Source: JBILCM01 sp044353165
Lineage (GTDB): Bacteria > Bacillota > Bacilli > Paenibacillales > YIM-B00363
DNA: 64,000 nucleotides
Direction of reading: 5' to 3'
NCBI GenBank assembly: GCA_044353165.1
Contig: JBILCM010000004.1
Coordinates: 1-64,000, forward strand
Made by a program: the position numbers and the translations under genes. Below are positions 26,278 to 34,699 of this stretch, in pieces. Every line of letters starts with the position of its first letter. Position 1 is the first letter of the stretch. The notes below the pieces were generated by a model. That model had not been told where the DNA came from. It made no database searches and saw only the letters and a list, made by a program, of their open reading frames with translations.

Positions 26278-27375
26278 TCAAACCTCCTTCCGCTTGCTGA
26301 CAGGACCGAAGAATGTGCGAAGCGCCTTTAAGACGTCACCCTTCTCCCGGATGATGCTCGTTAGGAAACCGGGGTCGCTCACGTTGCGGTAAGCGGACAT
26401 TAATGTGCTCGTGCGGTTGAAGGGGTTCACTTCGCCGTATCCGAACACGTTGCAACGATCTACCAGTTCGCTAATGGCTTGCAAACAGCGATCATTGTCA
26501 CTGGACAGATTGTCTCCATCAGAAAAATGAAACGGGTATAAGTTAAACTTGGCGGGGTCATATCGGGAGTCAATGAGTTCAAGCGCCAGTTCATAAGCAG
26601 ATGAACAGATCGTACCGCCGCTCTCGCCTTTGGAGAAGAATACATCTTCGGTGACCACTTTCGCTTCTGCATGATGGGCAATAAACACGTTCTCAACATG
26701 CTTATATTTTTGAAGAAGAAACCGAGACATCCAGAAGAAAAAACTGCGCGCACAATATTTTTCGAATACCCCCATAGAACCGGATGTATCCATCATGGCG
26801 ATGATCACAGCACTCGATTCGCGCTTCACAGTAGGCTCCCATGTTTTGTAGCGCAGATCATCAGGGGTGAAACCGCCAAAACCAGGACTCCCCCTTGTCG
26901 CATTGCGCTTGAAGTTCTCGAGCAGCGTCCGCTTGCGATCCAGATTGGCCATCATGCCAACCTTACGCACATCGGTATACCGCGTTTGCTCTGTCTCGAG
27001 TTGTTGATGATCTCGACGGTGCCAATTCGGCAATGCCCAATCTTCGAACAAGGCGTCTTCGAGCTCCTCGAATTCCACCTCAATCTCATACAGATCCTCA
27101 CCTGCAGCATCGCCTGCTTTCGAATCGTCACCCCCAAGACTCGCATGTTTGCGCTTATGGAGATTGAAGCGGAAACGGTATTGTTCCAGACTGTGGATGG
27201 GCACCTTGATCGGCTTCGTTCCATCGGAGAGAATAAGGCTTTCATCGGTGATTAGGTCGTGAAGGCGTTGTTTGACAACTTCTTTCACCTTCTGTTGATG
27301 GCGTGTTTGATCCTGCTGCCCTTGGCGATGTAGCGACCCATCTGCTTGCGAAATGGTGAACGGGGGATCTGTCAT
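26278..27375 (-). CDS. yhbH: YhbH family sporulation protein (DUF444)
   Basis: The 365-residue protein has an N-terminal FTISQADGSLHRQGQQDQTRHQQKVKE, typical of YhbH, and a von Willebrand A-like domain with the MIDAS-type motif MMDTSGSMG and later FHFSDGDNLSSDN. It lacks the long Gly-rich linker seen in the B. subtilis protein as I recall it. ATG at 27375 follows AAAGGTG; a GTG four codons earlier is an alternative. First gene of the yhbH-spoVR operon, partner of PrkA. Confidence 0.92.
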   Translation of the reverse strand: MTDPPFTISQADGSLHRQGQQDQTRHQQKVKEVVKQRLHDLITDESLILSDGTKPIKVPIHSLEQYRFRFNLHKRKHASLGGDDSKAGDAAGEDLYEIEVEFEELEDALFEDWALPNWHRRDHQQLETEQTRYTDVRKVGMMANLDRKRTLLENFKRNATRGSPGFGGFTPDDLRYKTWEPTVKRESSAVIIAMMDTSGSMGVFEKYCARSFFFWMSRFLLQKYKHVENVFIAHHAEAKVVTEDVFFSKGESGGTICSSAYELALELIDSRYDPAKFNLYPFHFSDGDNLSSDNDRCLQAISELVDRCNVFGYGEVNPFNRTSTLMSAYRNVSDPGFLTSIIREKGDVLKALRTFFGPVSKRKEV

Positions 27376-27427
27376 TCGAACACACACCTTTCAATGAATT
27401 GCAGGGTGATCATGTATTCAGTGTATG

Positions 27428-27457
27428 TTGACAACGATGAACGGGATGACTCATAAT
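27428..27457 (+). promoter_or_regulatory. Sigma-A promoter of the Uma2-family gene
   Basis: TTGACA (27428-27433), 18-base spacer, CATAAT (27452-27457). It lies between the divergent yhbH and uma2 genes. Confidence 0.6.
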
Positions 27458-27486
27458 ATAAAGCAAGAATGAAGTTCTCGGGGAAG

Positions 27487-27536
27487 CACCTCGCAAAGAC
27501 GACACGGCAAGTGTTGCTTTTACGGGGTGTTTTTTG
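27487..27536 (+). terminator. Terminator-like hairpin in the leader of the Uma2-family gene
   Basis: CACCTCG (27487-27493) pairs with CGGGGTG (27523-27529, one G-U pair), followed by TTTTTT. It lies after the promoter and before the start codon, so it may attenuate the gene. No known riboswitch class was recognised. Confidence 0.55.
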
Positions 27537-27558
27537 GCGTAGAAGGGAGATGAGCAGC

Positions 27559-28167
27559 ATGGAGAAAGATAAAGAACCTCGGAAGCTGAACGCGGGGTCT
27601 CAACAACCACACATGCGGGAACAAGGACTTACCTACAACGATTATGCCGCAATGGATGATGATCATCGATATGAGTTGGTTGACGGACAATTGGAACTGA
27701 TGAGTCCAGCGCCGATGGTTAGACATCAATTGATCAGTACGGAGTTACTCAGTAAGTTACGTGACACTTGTTATTCAGACTATATTATTGTGCAAGCGCC
27801 GGTGGATCTGATTGTATCCCCGCAGCATGTTCGACAACCTGATCTCATCATGATTCATCGCAGCCGAATGCACATCATCACTCAGAGGGGCATTATGGGT
27901 CCGCCGGACCTTGTTGTTGAGATTGTTTCCCCTTCTACGTTGCGACGGGACAAGGTGGATAAACGAAAGGCGTACGCGCAATTTCAAGTGCCAGAATACT
28001 GGATTGTCGAACCGACTTTAGGGATTCTCGAGCAATATGTATTGCATGATCATCGATATGAGTTGGTGAACGTGTATCAAGAAGACGAACTTGTTCAATC
28101 CAATCATGTACCATGCATTCGTTTCTCAATGAGCGAGATCATGGACAACATTCCTCATTTTGAGTAG
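27559..28167 (+). CDS. Uma2 family protein (DUF820, PD-(D/E)XK endonuclease-like)
   Basis: The 202-residue protein matches the Uma2 family: YNDYAAMDDDHRYELVDGQLELMSPAPMVRHQLIS, then VQAPVDLIVSPQHVRQPDLIMI, then LVVEIVSPSTLRRDKVDKRKAYAQFQVPEYWIVEP. The nuclease-fold residues are Asp in QPDLI, Glu in VEIVS and Lys in DKRKAY. Members are abundant in Cyanobacteria and scattered in Bacilli; the role is unproven. ATG at 27559 follows AAGGGAG by nine bases; ATG at 27550 overlaps that site. Confidence 0.85.
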   Translation: MEKDKEPRKLNAGSQQPHMREQGLTYNDYAAMDDDHRYELVDGQLELMSPAPMVRHQLISTELLSKLRDTCYSDYIIVQAPVDLIVSPQHVRQPDLIMIHRSRMHIITQRGIMGPPDLVVEIVSPSTLRRDKVDKRKAYAQFQVPEYWIVEPTLGILEQYVLHDHRYELVNVYQEDELVQSNHVPCIRFSMSEIMDNIPHFE

Positions 28168-28179
28168 TCACATGAACGG

Positions 28180-29013
28180 TTACACAACCCGTGATGGATT
28201 CACGCCGTAGTATTGGGTGAATTGCCTCGAAAAATAATGAATGGATGGATAACGGAGCATCTCTGCGACTTCAGTGACACTGTATCTTCCTTCTTGTAGC
28301 AAGATCATGGCGCGTTCCATCCGGCATTGCATTACATACGCGTTCGGCGTCATGCCGGTTTGTTGATGGAACAAGCGGAAGAACCGCGTTCGTCCCAGTT
28401 CGCATGCATCAGCCATCTCATCGATCGACATCGTGTCATCACGATCCCGAAATGTAGCCACCAATCGCTGAATACGTTGATCGCTTGGACCACTGTTCAT
28501 CACCGCATCATACCAACGGAGCAGCCATGATGTGAACAAGTATTGAACGGATTTCTGTGTGTTGACGCCTTTGTGTTGGAACGCTTTTACGATTTGTTTA
28601 AAATGTTCCATTACATCACTCCCGAGTGCTATGGATGAGAAAGACGGCAGTGCGTCCAATTCCGGGCTCTCGCAAAGCGGGACCATATGCAATACGAGTT
28701 CTTGATCATCGTATTGAAATTTGGGGAAGATCGGTGCGTCCTGTGCGTCGTAGCATAAGTTCACATAAATATTGTAAGACCGTATGGTCTCCTCCGGTGT
28801 TGCTAAGAAGGCATGCGCTTCCCCTGGACGAACAAATAACAAATCGCCCACCTTCACTTCATAGATTTTTCCGTTCACCCACACCCTCCCTCCGTTACTA
28901 ATGAATAAATGGAACGCATAACTGTTACCCCGACGTTGTTGCTCTTTGAACCCGCCGCTGTATAGAAAGTAGTGGGCAGAGCCTACCAGGGGTTGAATCT
29001 CATGTAAATTCAT
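28180..29013 (-). CDS. AraC family transcriptional regulator
   Basis: The 277-residue protein has an N-terminal cupin-type sensing domain (HLFISNGGRVWVNGKIYEVK, GDLLFVRPGEAHAF) and a C-terminal pair of helix-turn-helix motifs (SIDEMADACELGRTRFFRLF and SVTEVAEMLRYPSIHYFSRQF). Cupin-AraC proteins usually sense sugars. It is divergent from the fucosidase gene, with about 140 bases between them, and is its likely activator. The ATG follows GGGGAGGTG. Confidence 0.92.
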   Translation of the reverse strand: MNLHEIQPLVGSAHYFLYSGGFKEQQRRGNSYAFHLFISNGGRVWVNGKIYEVKVGDLLFVRPGEAHAFLATPEETIRSYNIYVNLCYDAQDAPIFPKFQYDDQELVLHMVPLCESPELDALPSFSSIALGSDVMEHFKQIVKAFQHKGVNTQKSVQYLFTSWLLRWYDAVMNSGPSDQRIQRLVATFRDRDDTMSIDEMADACELGRTRFFRLFHQQTGMTPNAYVMQCRMERAMILLQEGRYSVTEVAEMLRYPSIHYFSRQFTQYYGVNPSRVV

Positions 29014-29154
29014 CGTCTCGAGTCACCTCCCCAATGCTAATTTACTGTTCAAAAATGTACGATTTTATAAATAATGGGACTGAATTTTAAAGACATCATA
29101 ACCATTTTCCAATAGTATTATAAATAAATTTAAACACTAAAGGAAGTGAAAGCA

Positions 29155-30519
29155 ATGGAATCACTCCATGTCAGAAGTGCATCCATGGATAAACGGGAAG
29201 GACTGTATGGTTTTCATGATGAACGGGATTGGTTTTTGGATCGACGGTTTGGTTTATTTATTCACTGGGGGTTATACGCCCTTGGCGAATGGCATGAACA
29301 AGAGATGTGGCGCAAGCATGTTTCTCGTGAAACCTACCGCAACTACATGACGCAATTTCAACCTCACAAGTTTGATCCGGACCAATGGATTGACTTCGCG
29401 CAAGAAGCAGGTATGGAATACGTGACGTTCACAGCCAAGCATTGTGACGGGTTCTGTCTATGGAATACGCAACAGACGGCTTACAATATAATGAATACGC
29501 CGTATCAGCAAGATATTCTGAGGCAACTTGCACAAGCGTGTCAACGTCGGAACTTTCCTCTGTGTGTGTATTATTCGGTTGTTGATTGGCATCATCCCAA
29601 TTACCCGCACCAGGGCAGGGCGCATGAATTTGCCGAACCGTTCCCTGGGGATGAGCCGGACCTCGCCAAGTATGTTGAATTTGTTCGAGAACAAATTCGC
29701 GAGATTTGCTCGAACTATGGTGAGATCCACGGTATCTGGTGGGACGCGAACCGGCTGGGGATCGAGGATCCGAGCATCAATCAGATGATTCGCAAGTTAC
29801 AGCCGAAGGCGGTCATCAACAACCGCGGCTTCGATCGCGGAGATTACGGTACACCGGAACGAGATTTTCAAGCGGCGCACCATGGCGGCGCTGTCGTTGG
29901 TCGTCGATACGGTTCGTTGACCGAGGCATGCAATGCAATCGGAATGCTAAGTTGGGGGTATCGCGACCACGAAGATCATTACAGCAGCAAGTATTTGATC
30001 CAAAGTATCGCGAAGGCGATGGCGATGGGCGGCAATTATTTGCTCAATGTCGGACCGCGTCCAGATGGCACATTCTCACCGGACGATATTGAAATGTTGC
30101 GTAAGATCGGACGATGGTACAGCCGAGTCCAAGAGGCTTACGGACAGACCATTCCTGCATCCGAGCTGATCTTGAATGAAGATGTATATATCACCCGAGC
30201 GGGAAATACACTTTATGTCCACTTTATCGCTGATCCTAAGGGGCGTGCGGTGGAATTGCGTGGTATTCCATTGACACCGCGTGAGGCCGTATTGTTAAAT
30301 AATGGTCAAGTGCTCACAACAACACGGGATCGAGGCGCTCGACACTGGAAGCAACCGCTTCATGATTTGCGCATTCGGGATATCCCTGTGGAATCTTACT
30401 ACGATCAGGTTATGGTGATCCGGCTCGAATTCGACGAATGCATTGCATTCAGCACTTCGAGCCTAGAGCATGCCCAAACCTCCAGTTCTTCAGCGCACCG
30501 CAACCCCGATATTCCATAA
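29155..30519 (+). CDS. Alpha-L-fucosidase, GH29 family
   Basis: The 454-residue protein has the GH29 pattern: RRFGLFIHWGLYALGEWHEQ, YVTFTAKHCDGFCLWNT and VYYSVVDWHHPNYP. The nucleophile is Asp197 in IHGIWWDANR, and the C-terminal region has NYLLNVGPRPDGTF. It removes alpha-linked fucose from glycans. No signal peptide is seen, so it likely acts in the cytoplasm on imported oligosaccharides. ATG at 29155 follows AAAGGAAG. No transporter lies next to it in the window. Operon with the next gene. Confidence 0.9.
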   Translation: MESLHVRSASMDKREGLYGFHDERDWFLDRRFGLFIHWGLYALGEWHEQEMWRKHVSRETYRNYMTQFQPHKFDPDQWIDFAQEAGMEYVTFTAKHCDGFCLWNTQQTAYNIMNTPYQQDILRQLAQACQRRNFPLCVYYSVVDWHHPNYPHQGRAHEFAEPFPGDEPDLAKYVEFVREQIREICSNYGEIHGIWWDANRLGIEDPSINQMIRKLQPKAVINNRGFDRGDYGTPERDFQAAHHGGAVVGRRYGSLTEACNAIGMLSWGYRDHEDHYSSKYLIQSIAKAMAMGGNYLLNVGPRPDGTFSPDDIEMLRKIGRWYSRVQEAYGQTIPASELILNEDVYITRAGNTLYVHFIADPKGRAVELRGIPLTPREAVLLNNGQVLTTTRDRGARHWKQPLHDLRIRDIPVESYYDQVMVIRLEFDECIAFSTSSLEHAQTSSSSAHRNPDIP

Positions 30520-30546
30520 ATTACGAATCATCAAGGAGCCATCTTC

Positions 30547-32001
30547 ATGCACAGACGCCACTACATTCCCGTCCCTGCCAAGCAGCCAACAACGATTTTG
30601 TTTATTGGCGACAGCATCACACAAGGCGGATTATATATTAAGCAACTCGAACAATATTTTGCAGAACATCTACCGGATCATGGATTGGTATTGAGGAATG
30701 CGGGTCTGAGCAGCGAGACGGCATCCGGATTGAGTGAGCCCGACCATCCATTCCCGCGGCCGTGCATCCATTCCCGGCTTGAGCAAGTGTTAGCTCAACA
30801 TGCGCCAGATTGGGTTGTTTTCTGCTATGGGATGAATGATGGCATTTACTATCCATTCTCTGAGGAGAGGTTTCAACGTTATCAAGAGGGCATTCACCGC
30901 ATCGTGGATCGAGTGAGGGGGATTGGTGCGAAGGTAGCGGTGATGACGCCTCCGCCGTTCGATGCGAAATCGATGGATGCCAATCGGTTGCTACCTAGCG
31001 GTGAAGATGAATACAGCTACAAGACGCCTTACGCCAATTATAATGAAGATGTATTGTCGACATATGCCCAGTGGATTCGCACAGAGCTAAGACCATATGT
31101 CGATTGTGTCATCGACATTCACTCCACGATGCAAGCGCATCTGCTGAAGGCTCGAGTGAAAGACCCTGCCTACATCTCGGGTGATGGGATCCATCCCAAC
31201 GCTGCTGGACACGGGATCATGGCGCGAACGATACTGCGTGAGTTGTTTTTCATGGAATTGATGCGTGACGAGTTGACGACCGTGGTGTCTGATTGGCACT
31301 GCTACGAGCGAATCGATGATGTGTATCGCGGCAGGGAAGTCATCCTTGTGCGACCGCACCACCCTGCACCCGGTCGGCCATGGGTGTGGCGAACGGAGTT
31401 TTTCGGTGCGTTCGCGCAAGCGGACCTTGCGTTGCTGGCGCAAGGTTGGCATGTAGCGTATTATCGGCTCAGCCATATGTATGGAAGTCCGGCTGCGGTG
31501 GAGTGGATGAAATCGTTCCACACGCATATCGTTACGCAACATGCATTATCTGTGCAAGCGTCACTGTTCGGATTTAGCCGCGGCGGCCTGTATGCCATAA
31601 ATTATGCAACTACGTATCCTGCGGATGTTGCAGCGATTTATTTGGATGCCCCTGTACTTGATCTGCGCAGTTGGCCAGGGGGATTGTGGCAAGGGAAAGG
31701 TTACCCGCAAGGTTGGGAAGAAGTCCAAGCCGTCTATGCCATGAATGTGGAGGAAGTGCGACTTGCTGCGCCCAATCTCATCGATCGCGTGGAAACTCTG
31801 GTTCGTGCCGGAATTCCCATCCTCTTGGTCGCTGGCGATGCGGATGTCGTCGTGCCTTACGAGGAGAACGGTGCCAAACTCGTCACACGCATAGAGCAAC
31901 TCGGTGGGAAAATCTCTGTCATTCTCAAACCGGGTGTTGATCATCATCCGCACAGCTTGGAGGACGTGACACCGATCGTCACATTCTTCCAACAGGTGTA
32001 A
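30547..32001 (+). CDS. Fused SGNH/GDSL esterase and alpha/beta hydrolase
   Basis: The 484-residue protein has two catalytic domains. The first (about 15-230) is an SGNH hydrolase with Ser23 in FIGDSITQGG, YGMNDG, and the Asp213/His216 dyad in GDGIHPNAAGH. The second (about 245-484) is an alpha/beta hydrolase with the nucleophile elbow GFSRGG (Ser344), Asp in VAGDADVVVP and a late His in GVDHHPHS. SGNH enzymes near fucosidases often remove acetyl esters from glycans, so deacetylation of a fucosylated substrate is inferred. No signal peptide. AAGGAG precedes the ATG, 27 bases after the fucosidase stop. Confidence 0.87.
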   Translation: MHRRHYIPVPAKQPTTILFIGDSITQGGLYIKQLEQYFAEHLPDHGLVLRNAGLSSETASGLSEPDHPFPRPCIHSRLEQVLAQHAPDWVVFCYGMNDGIYYPFSEERFQRYQEGIHRIVDRVRGIGAKVAVMTPPPFDAKSMDANRLLPSGEDEYSYKTPYANYNEDVLSTYAQWIRTELRPYVDCVIDIHSTMQAHLLKARVKDPAYISGDGIHPNAAGHGIMARTILRELFFMELMRDELTTVVSDWHCYERIDDVYRGREVILVRPHHPAPGRPWVWRTEFFGAFAQADLALLAQGWHVAYYRLSHMYGSPAAVEWMKSFHTHIVTQHALSVQASLFGFSRGGLYAINYATTYPADVAAIYLDAPVLDLRSWPGGLWQGKGYPQGWEEVQAVYAMNVEEVRLAAPNLIDRVETLVRAGIPILLVAGDADVVVPYEENGAKLVTRIEQLGGKISVILKPGVDHHPHSLEDVTPIVTFFQQV

Positions 32002-32033
32002 CTAGCGTAATGAAACGTAATTCATGAAACATG

Positions 32034-32073
32034 CCCCGTTGCGTTCAGGATACTGAGTGCAATGGGTTTTTTT
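32034..32073 (+). terminator. Terminator after the fucosidase/esterase operon
   Basis: CCCGTTGC (32035-32042) pairs with GCAATGGG (32059-32066, one G-U pair), followed by seven T. Confidence 0.85.
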
Positions 32074-32088
32074 CACTTACGAACGAGA

Positions 32089-32117
32089 TTGTATTCACCC
32101 GCGTTATTCGGTAAAAT
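32089..32117 (+). promoter_or_regulatory. Candidate promoter of prmA
   Basis: TTGTAT (32089-32094), 17-base spacer, TAAAAT (32112-32117), about 60 bases before the prmA start codon. Confidence 0.5.
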
Positions 32118-32175
32118 GATGCAGGTACCATCGAATAATGTTTACATCCACCAGGTGTAAGGGAGACAAGCAATC

Positions 32176-33144
32176 ATGTTATGGCATGAGGTAACGATAT
32201 ATACGACCGAGGAAGCGACGGAAGCGATCGCCGATTGGTTGCACAGCCAAGGGGCAGGCGGCGTCTCCATCGAGGAATCGGGCAATCTGGAGCGCAGCCG
32301 GGATTTGTCCTTCGGTCAGTGGTACGATGAACCGCTCAATGATATTGCCGAAGGGGATGCCGTCATGAAAGCCTACTTCGCGCAAGAGACCAATATGCAG
32401 CTGCTCACAGTAGCATTACGTGGGTTTTTGGAGAACTTCTCGACCTTCGGGATTGACCCTGGCCGCGCCGAAATTGAGATTGCCTCGATTCCAGAGGAAC
32501 AATGGGCGGATGGGTGGAAGCAATATTTCAAACCTGTGAAAATCAGTGAACGCCTTGTTATAAAACCAACATGGGAAACGTACGAATCGAATCCAGGCGA
32601 GTTGATCATCGAGATTGATCCGGGCATGGCCTTCGGCACCGGCACCCATGCCACAACAGCGTTATGCATGCGCGCCTTGGAGCACGTTGTCAAAGAAAGT
32701 GACCATGTGATTGACGTGGGCACAGGTTCGGGGATCCTAGCCGTTACGGCCGCCAAATTGGGTGCGCATCGCGTGCTGGCATTAGACCTCGATCCGATTG
32801 CGGTCACCAGCGCGATCGAGAATGTCAAATTAAATCGCCTAGCGCATCGGGTGTCCGTCCAGCAGAGCGACTTGCTCAGCGTCGTGCGCGACACACATGC
32901 GGATGCTGCGATCACATTGCCTGTACAAGTCGTTGTAGCCAACATCCTCGCAGAAATCATCATCACGTTCGTGCAGGATGTGTACGACGTATTGGCTCCT
33001 GAAGGGGTGTTCATCGCTTCTGGTATTATTGTTGCGAAGGAGCACGATGTCAATCAAGCGCTGCGCGACGCTGGATTTGTGCTCGTCACCCGCGAGGAAG
33101 AGAATGGATGGGTCGCGATCATCGCCAAGAAGGAGCATCAATAA
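32176..33144 (+). CDS. prmA: Ribosomal protein L11 methyltransferase
   Basis: The 322-residue enzyme methylates ribosomal protein L11 using SAM. It has the N-terminal substrate domain (from MLWHEVTIYTTEEA, including WADGWKQYFKP) and a Rossmann domain with DPGMAFGTGTHATT, VIDVGTGSGILAVTAAKLG and VVANILAEII. Length slightly above average. In B. subtilis the order is prmA-rsmE-mtaB; here one membrane protease gene is inserted between the first two. ATG with GGGAGACAAGC upstream. Confidence 0.95.
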   Translation: MLWHEVTIYTTEEATEAIADWLHSQGAGGVSIEESGNLERSRDLSFGQWYDEPLNDIAEGDAVMKAYFAQETNMQLLTVALRGFLENFSTFGIDPGRAEIEIASIPEEQWADGWKQYFKPVKISERLVIKPTWETYESNPGELIIEIDPGMAFGTGTHATTALCMRALEHVVKESDHVIDVGTGSGILAVTAAKLGAHRVLALDLDPIAVTSAIENVKLNRLAHRVSVQQSDLLSVVRDTHADAAITLPVQVVVANILAEIIITFVQDVYDVLAPEGVFIASGIIVAKEHDVNQALRDAGFVLVTREEENGWVAIIAKKEHQ

Positions 33145-33148
33145 CGTT

Positions 33149-33850
33149 ATGGATTTTTCACTGCCATTTCAATTGCAGCATTTGCCATTCGTGATCACCG
33201 CTATTTTAGTAGCTTTTACTTTCCACGAATTTTCGCATGCGTTCGCAGCTTATAAACTTGGCGACCCTACAGCTTACAAACTCGGTCGTGTGACCTTGAA
33301 CCCCGTTCCGCACATCAGTATATTAGGGATGCTCTTTATTGTATTGTTAGGTTTCGGTTGGGCGCGACCTGTGCCGGTGGATCGTTCGAAATTCAAACAA
33401 CCCCGACGCATGAGCGTGATCGTATCCGCTGTAGGACCGATCAGCAATCTGATTTTGGCTGTGCTGGCAGCGCTGGCTGTTTATGTGATTTTTGCCACCG
33501 GTTGGTTGGATGGCACGTCTGTGGGCTTGATCCGAGCGGTGGGGTTGCTCTTTTTTTATCTTGTGTATATCAATCTGCTCTTATTTCTGTTCAATTTAAT
33601 TCCGCTGCCTCCGCTGGATGGATATCGAATCACTGAAGAACTGGTTCCGCCTCGCGTGCGGTTCAAGATGCGACAATACGAGCCTTGGGGCGTGTACTTG
33701 TTCTTGCTGATCGTCTTTATAACACCGTTATACCGAATCACGATCGGACCCGTGCTCGGGATGGTCGGTGTATGGCAATCGGAGCTGCTCGGTTGGGCGG
33801 CGTCCATCACAGGGACAACGATTCAGTGGCAAAATATGTTCGGCGGCTAA
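33149..33850 (+). CDS. Site-2 protease-like M50 family membrane protein
   Basis: The 233-residue protein begins MDFSLPFQLQHLPF and has about five or six hydrophobic helices. The zinc motif is HEFSH in the first helix (FTFHEFSHAFAAYKLGD), and the partner motif is FNLIPLPPLDGYRI near residue 150. This is the short S2P/YwhC-like M50 class with no PDZ domain. The substrate is unknown. The ATG at 33149 sits only four bases after prmA's stop, with AAGGAG inside prmA, so the two are coupled. Confidence 0.87.
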   Translation: MDFSLPFQLQHLPFVITAILVAFTFHEFSHAFAAYKLGDPTAYKLGRVTLNPVPHISILGMLFIVLLGFGWARPVPVDRSKFKQPRRMSVIVSAVGPISNLILAVLAALAVYVIFATGWLDGTSVGLIRAVGLLFFYLVYINLLLFLFNLIPLPPLDGYRITEELVPPRVRFKMRQYEPWGVYLFLLIVFITPLYRITIGPVLGMVGVWQSELLGWAASITGTTIQWQNMFGG

Positions 33851-33901
33851 GAACGTATGGTATTCCGGGTGAAGTCGATGTAAACTGGAGGGAGACACAA
33901 C

Positions 33902-34672
33902 ATGCAGCGGTATTTCATCAGTCCTCAAGCGTTGGGCAGTCATGAGGCGAGCATTATCGGGGATGACGCGTATCATCTGATCCGTGTGATGCGTGTTGCC
34001 CCGGGTGAGCAAGTGATCGTCTGTGACGGGGTGAATCGCGAGTGTCTTGCCGAAGTGACAGCGCTAGGTAAAGATGAAGTGAAGTTGCGTATTATGGAAG
34101 AAAGACCTCCACGCGGGGAACCGCGGACAGCGGTATGGATCGCGCAAAGTTTACCCAAAGGTGACAAGTTGGAGACAGTGATTCAGAAGGGGACAGAGAT
34201 TGGCGCATCGGCGTTCATCCCGTTCATCTCTGCACGCACCGTGGTCCATTATGATAAGAACAAAGAAGTCAAGCGTTTGGAGCGTTGGCGCAAAATTGCG
34301 AAGGAAGCCGCTGAGCAAGCACATCGTAGCCGAATGCCGACGATCCAAGAGACAGCGTCGTGGCAGGCGTTGCTAGCTCTGGCCCAAGAGGCGCAAGTTG
34401 CATTTTTTTGTTACGAGAAAGCGGCGGAGCAATCATTCAGCGAAGCGCTCAATGAAAGATTGACCCAAGCGTCCGTCGATGCAAGCGAATCGCCGTTTAC
34501 CGGCCCCATTCTCATCGTGATCGGACCGGAAGGCGGGTTTACTGAGCAGGAAGCTGAGCAGGCGAAGGCCGCGGGTTGCATCCCTGTCAGCTTGGGGCAA
34601 CGTATTTTGCGCACAGAAACTGCAGGATTGGTCGCGCTGAGCAGTCTCATGTTCGCAACGGGAGAATTATAG
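33902..34672 (+). CDS. rsmE: 16S rRNA (uracil-1498-N3)-methyltransferase
   Basis: The 256-residue SPOUT enzyme methylates U1498 of 16S rRNA. Motifs: MQRYFISPQALG and HLIRVMRVAPGEQVIVCDG in the PUA-like domain, then KGDKLETVIQKGTEIGASAFIP, and the knot region IVIGPEGGFTEQEAEQA and LGQRILRTETAGLVALS. TGGAGGGAGA lies upstream of the ATG. Part of the prmA-M50-rsmE-mtaB run. Confidence 0.95.
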   Translation: MQRYFISPQALGSHEASIIGDDAYHLIRVMRVAPGEQVIVCDGVNRECLAEVTALGKDEVKLRIMEERPPRGEPRTAVWIAQSLPKGDKLETVIQKGTEIGASAFIPFISARTVVHYDKNKEVKRLERWRKIAKEAAEQAHRSRMPTIQETASWQALLALAQEAQVAFFCYEKAAEQSFSEALNERLTQASVDASESPFTGPILIVIGPEGGFTEQEAEQAKAAGCIPVSLGQRILRTETAGLVALSSLMFATGEL

Positions 34673-34699
34673 TTTTGGGATGAAGGGGGACGAACGGCC

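Noticed and set aside
27462..27536. Uma2 leader as PreQ1, fluoride, guanidine or ZTP riboswitch
   Set aside because: I compared the conserved blocks of these classes by memory and none match.
32373..33053. 226-codon antisense frame opposite prmA
   Set aside because: Ser/Ile-rich low-quality protein with no domain, fully antisense to a clear prmA. Treated as a shadow.
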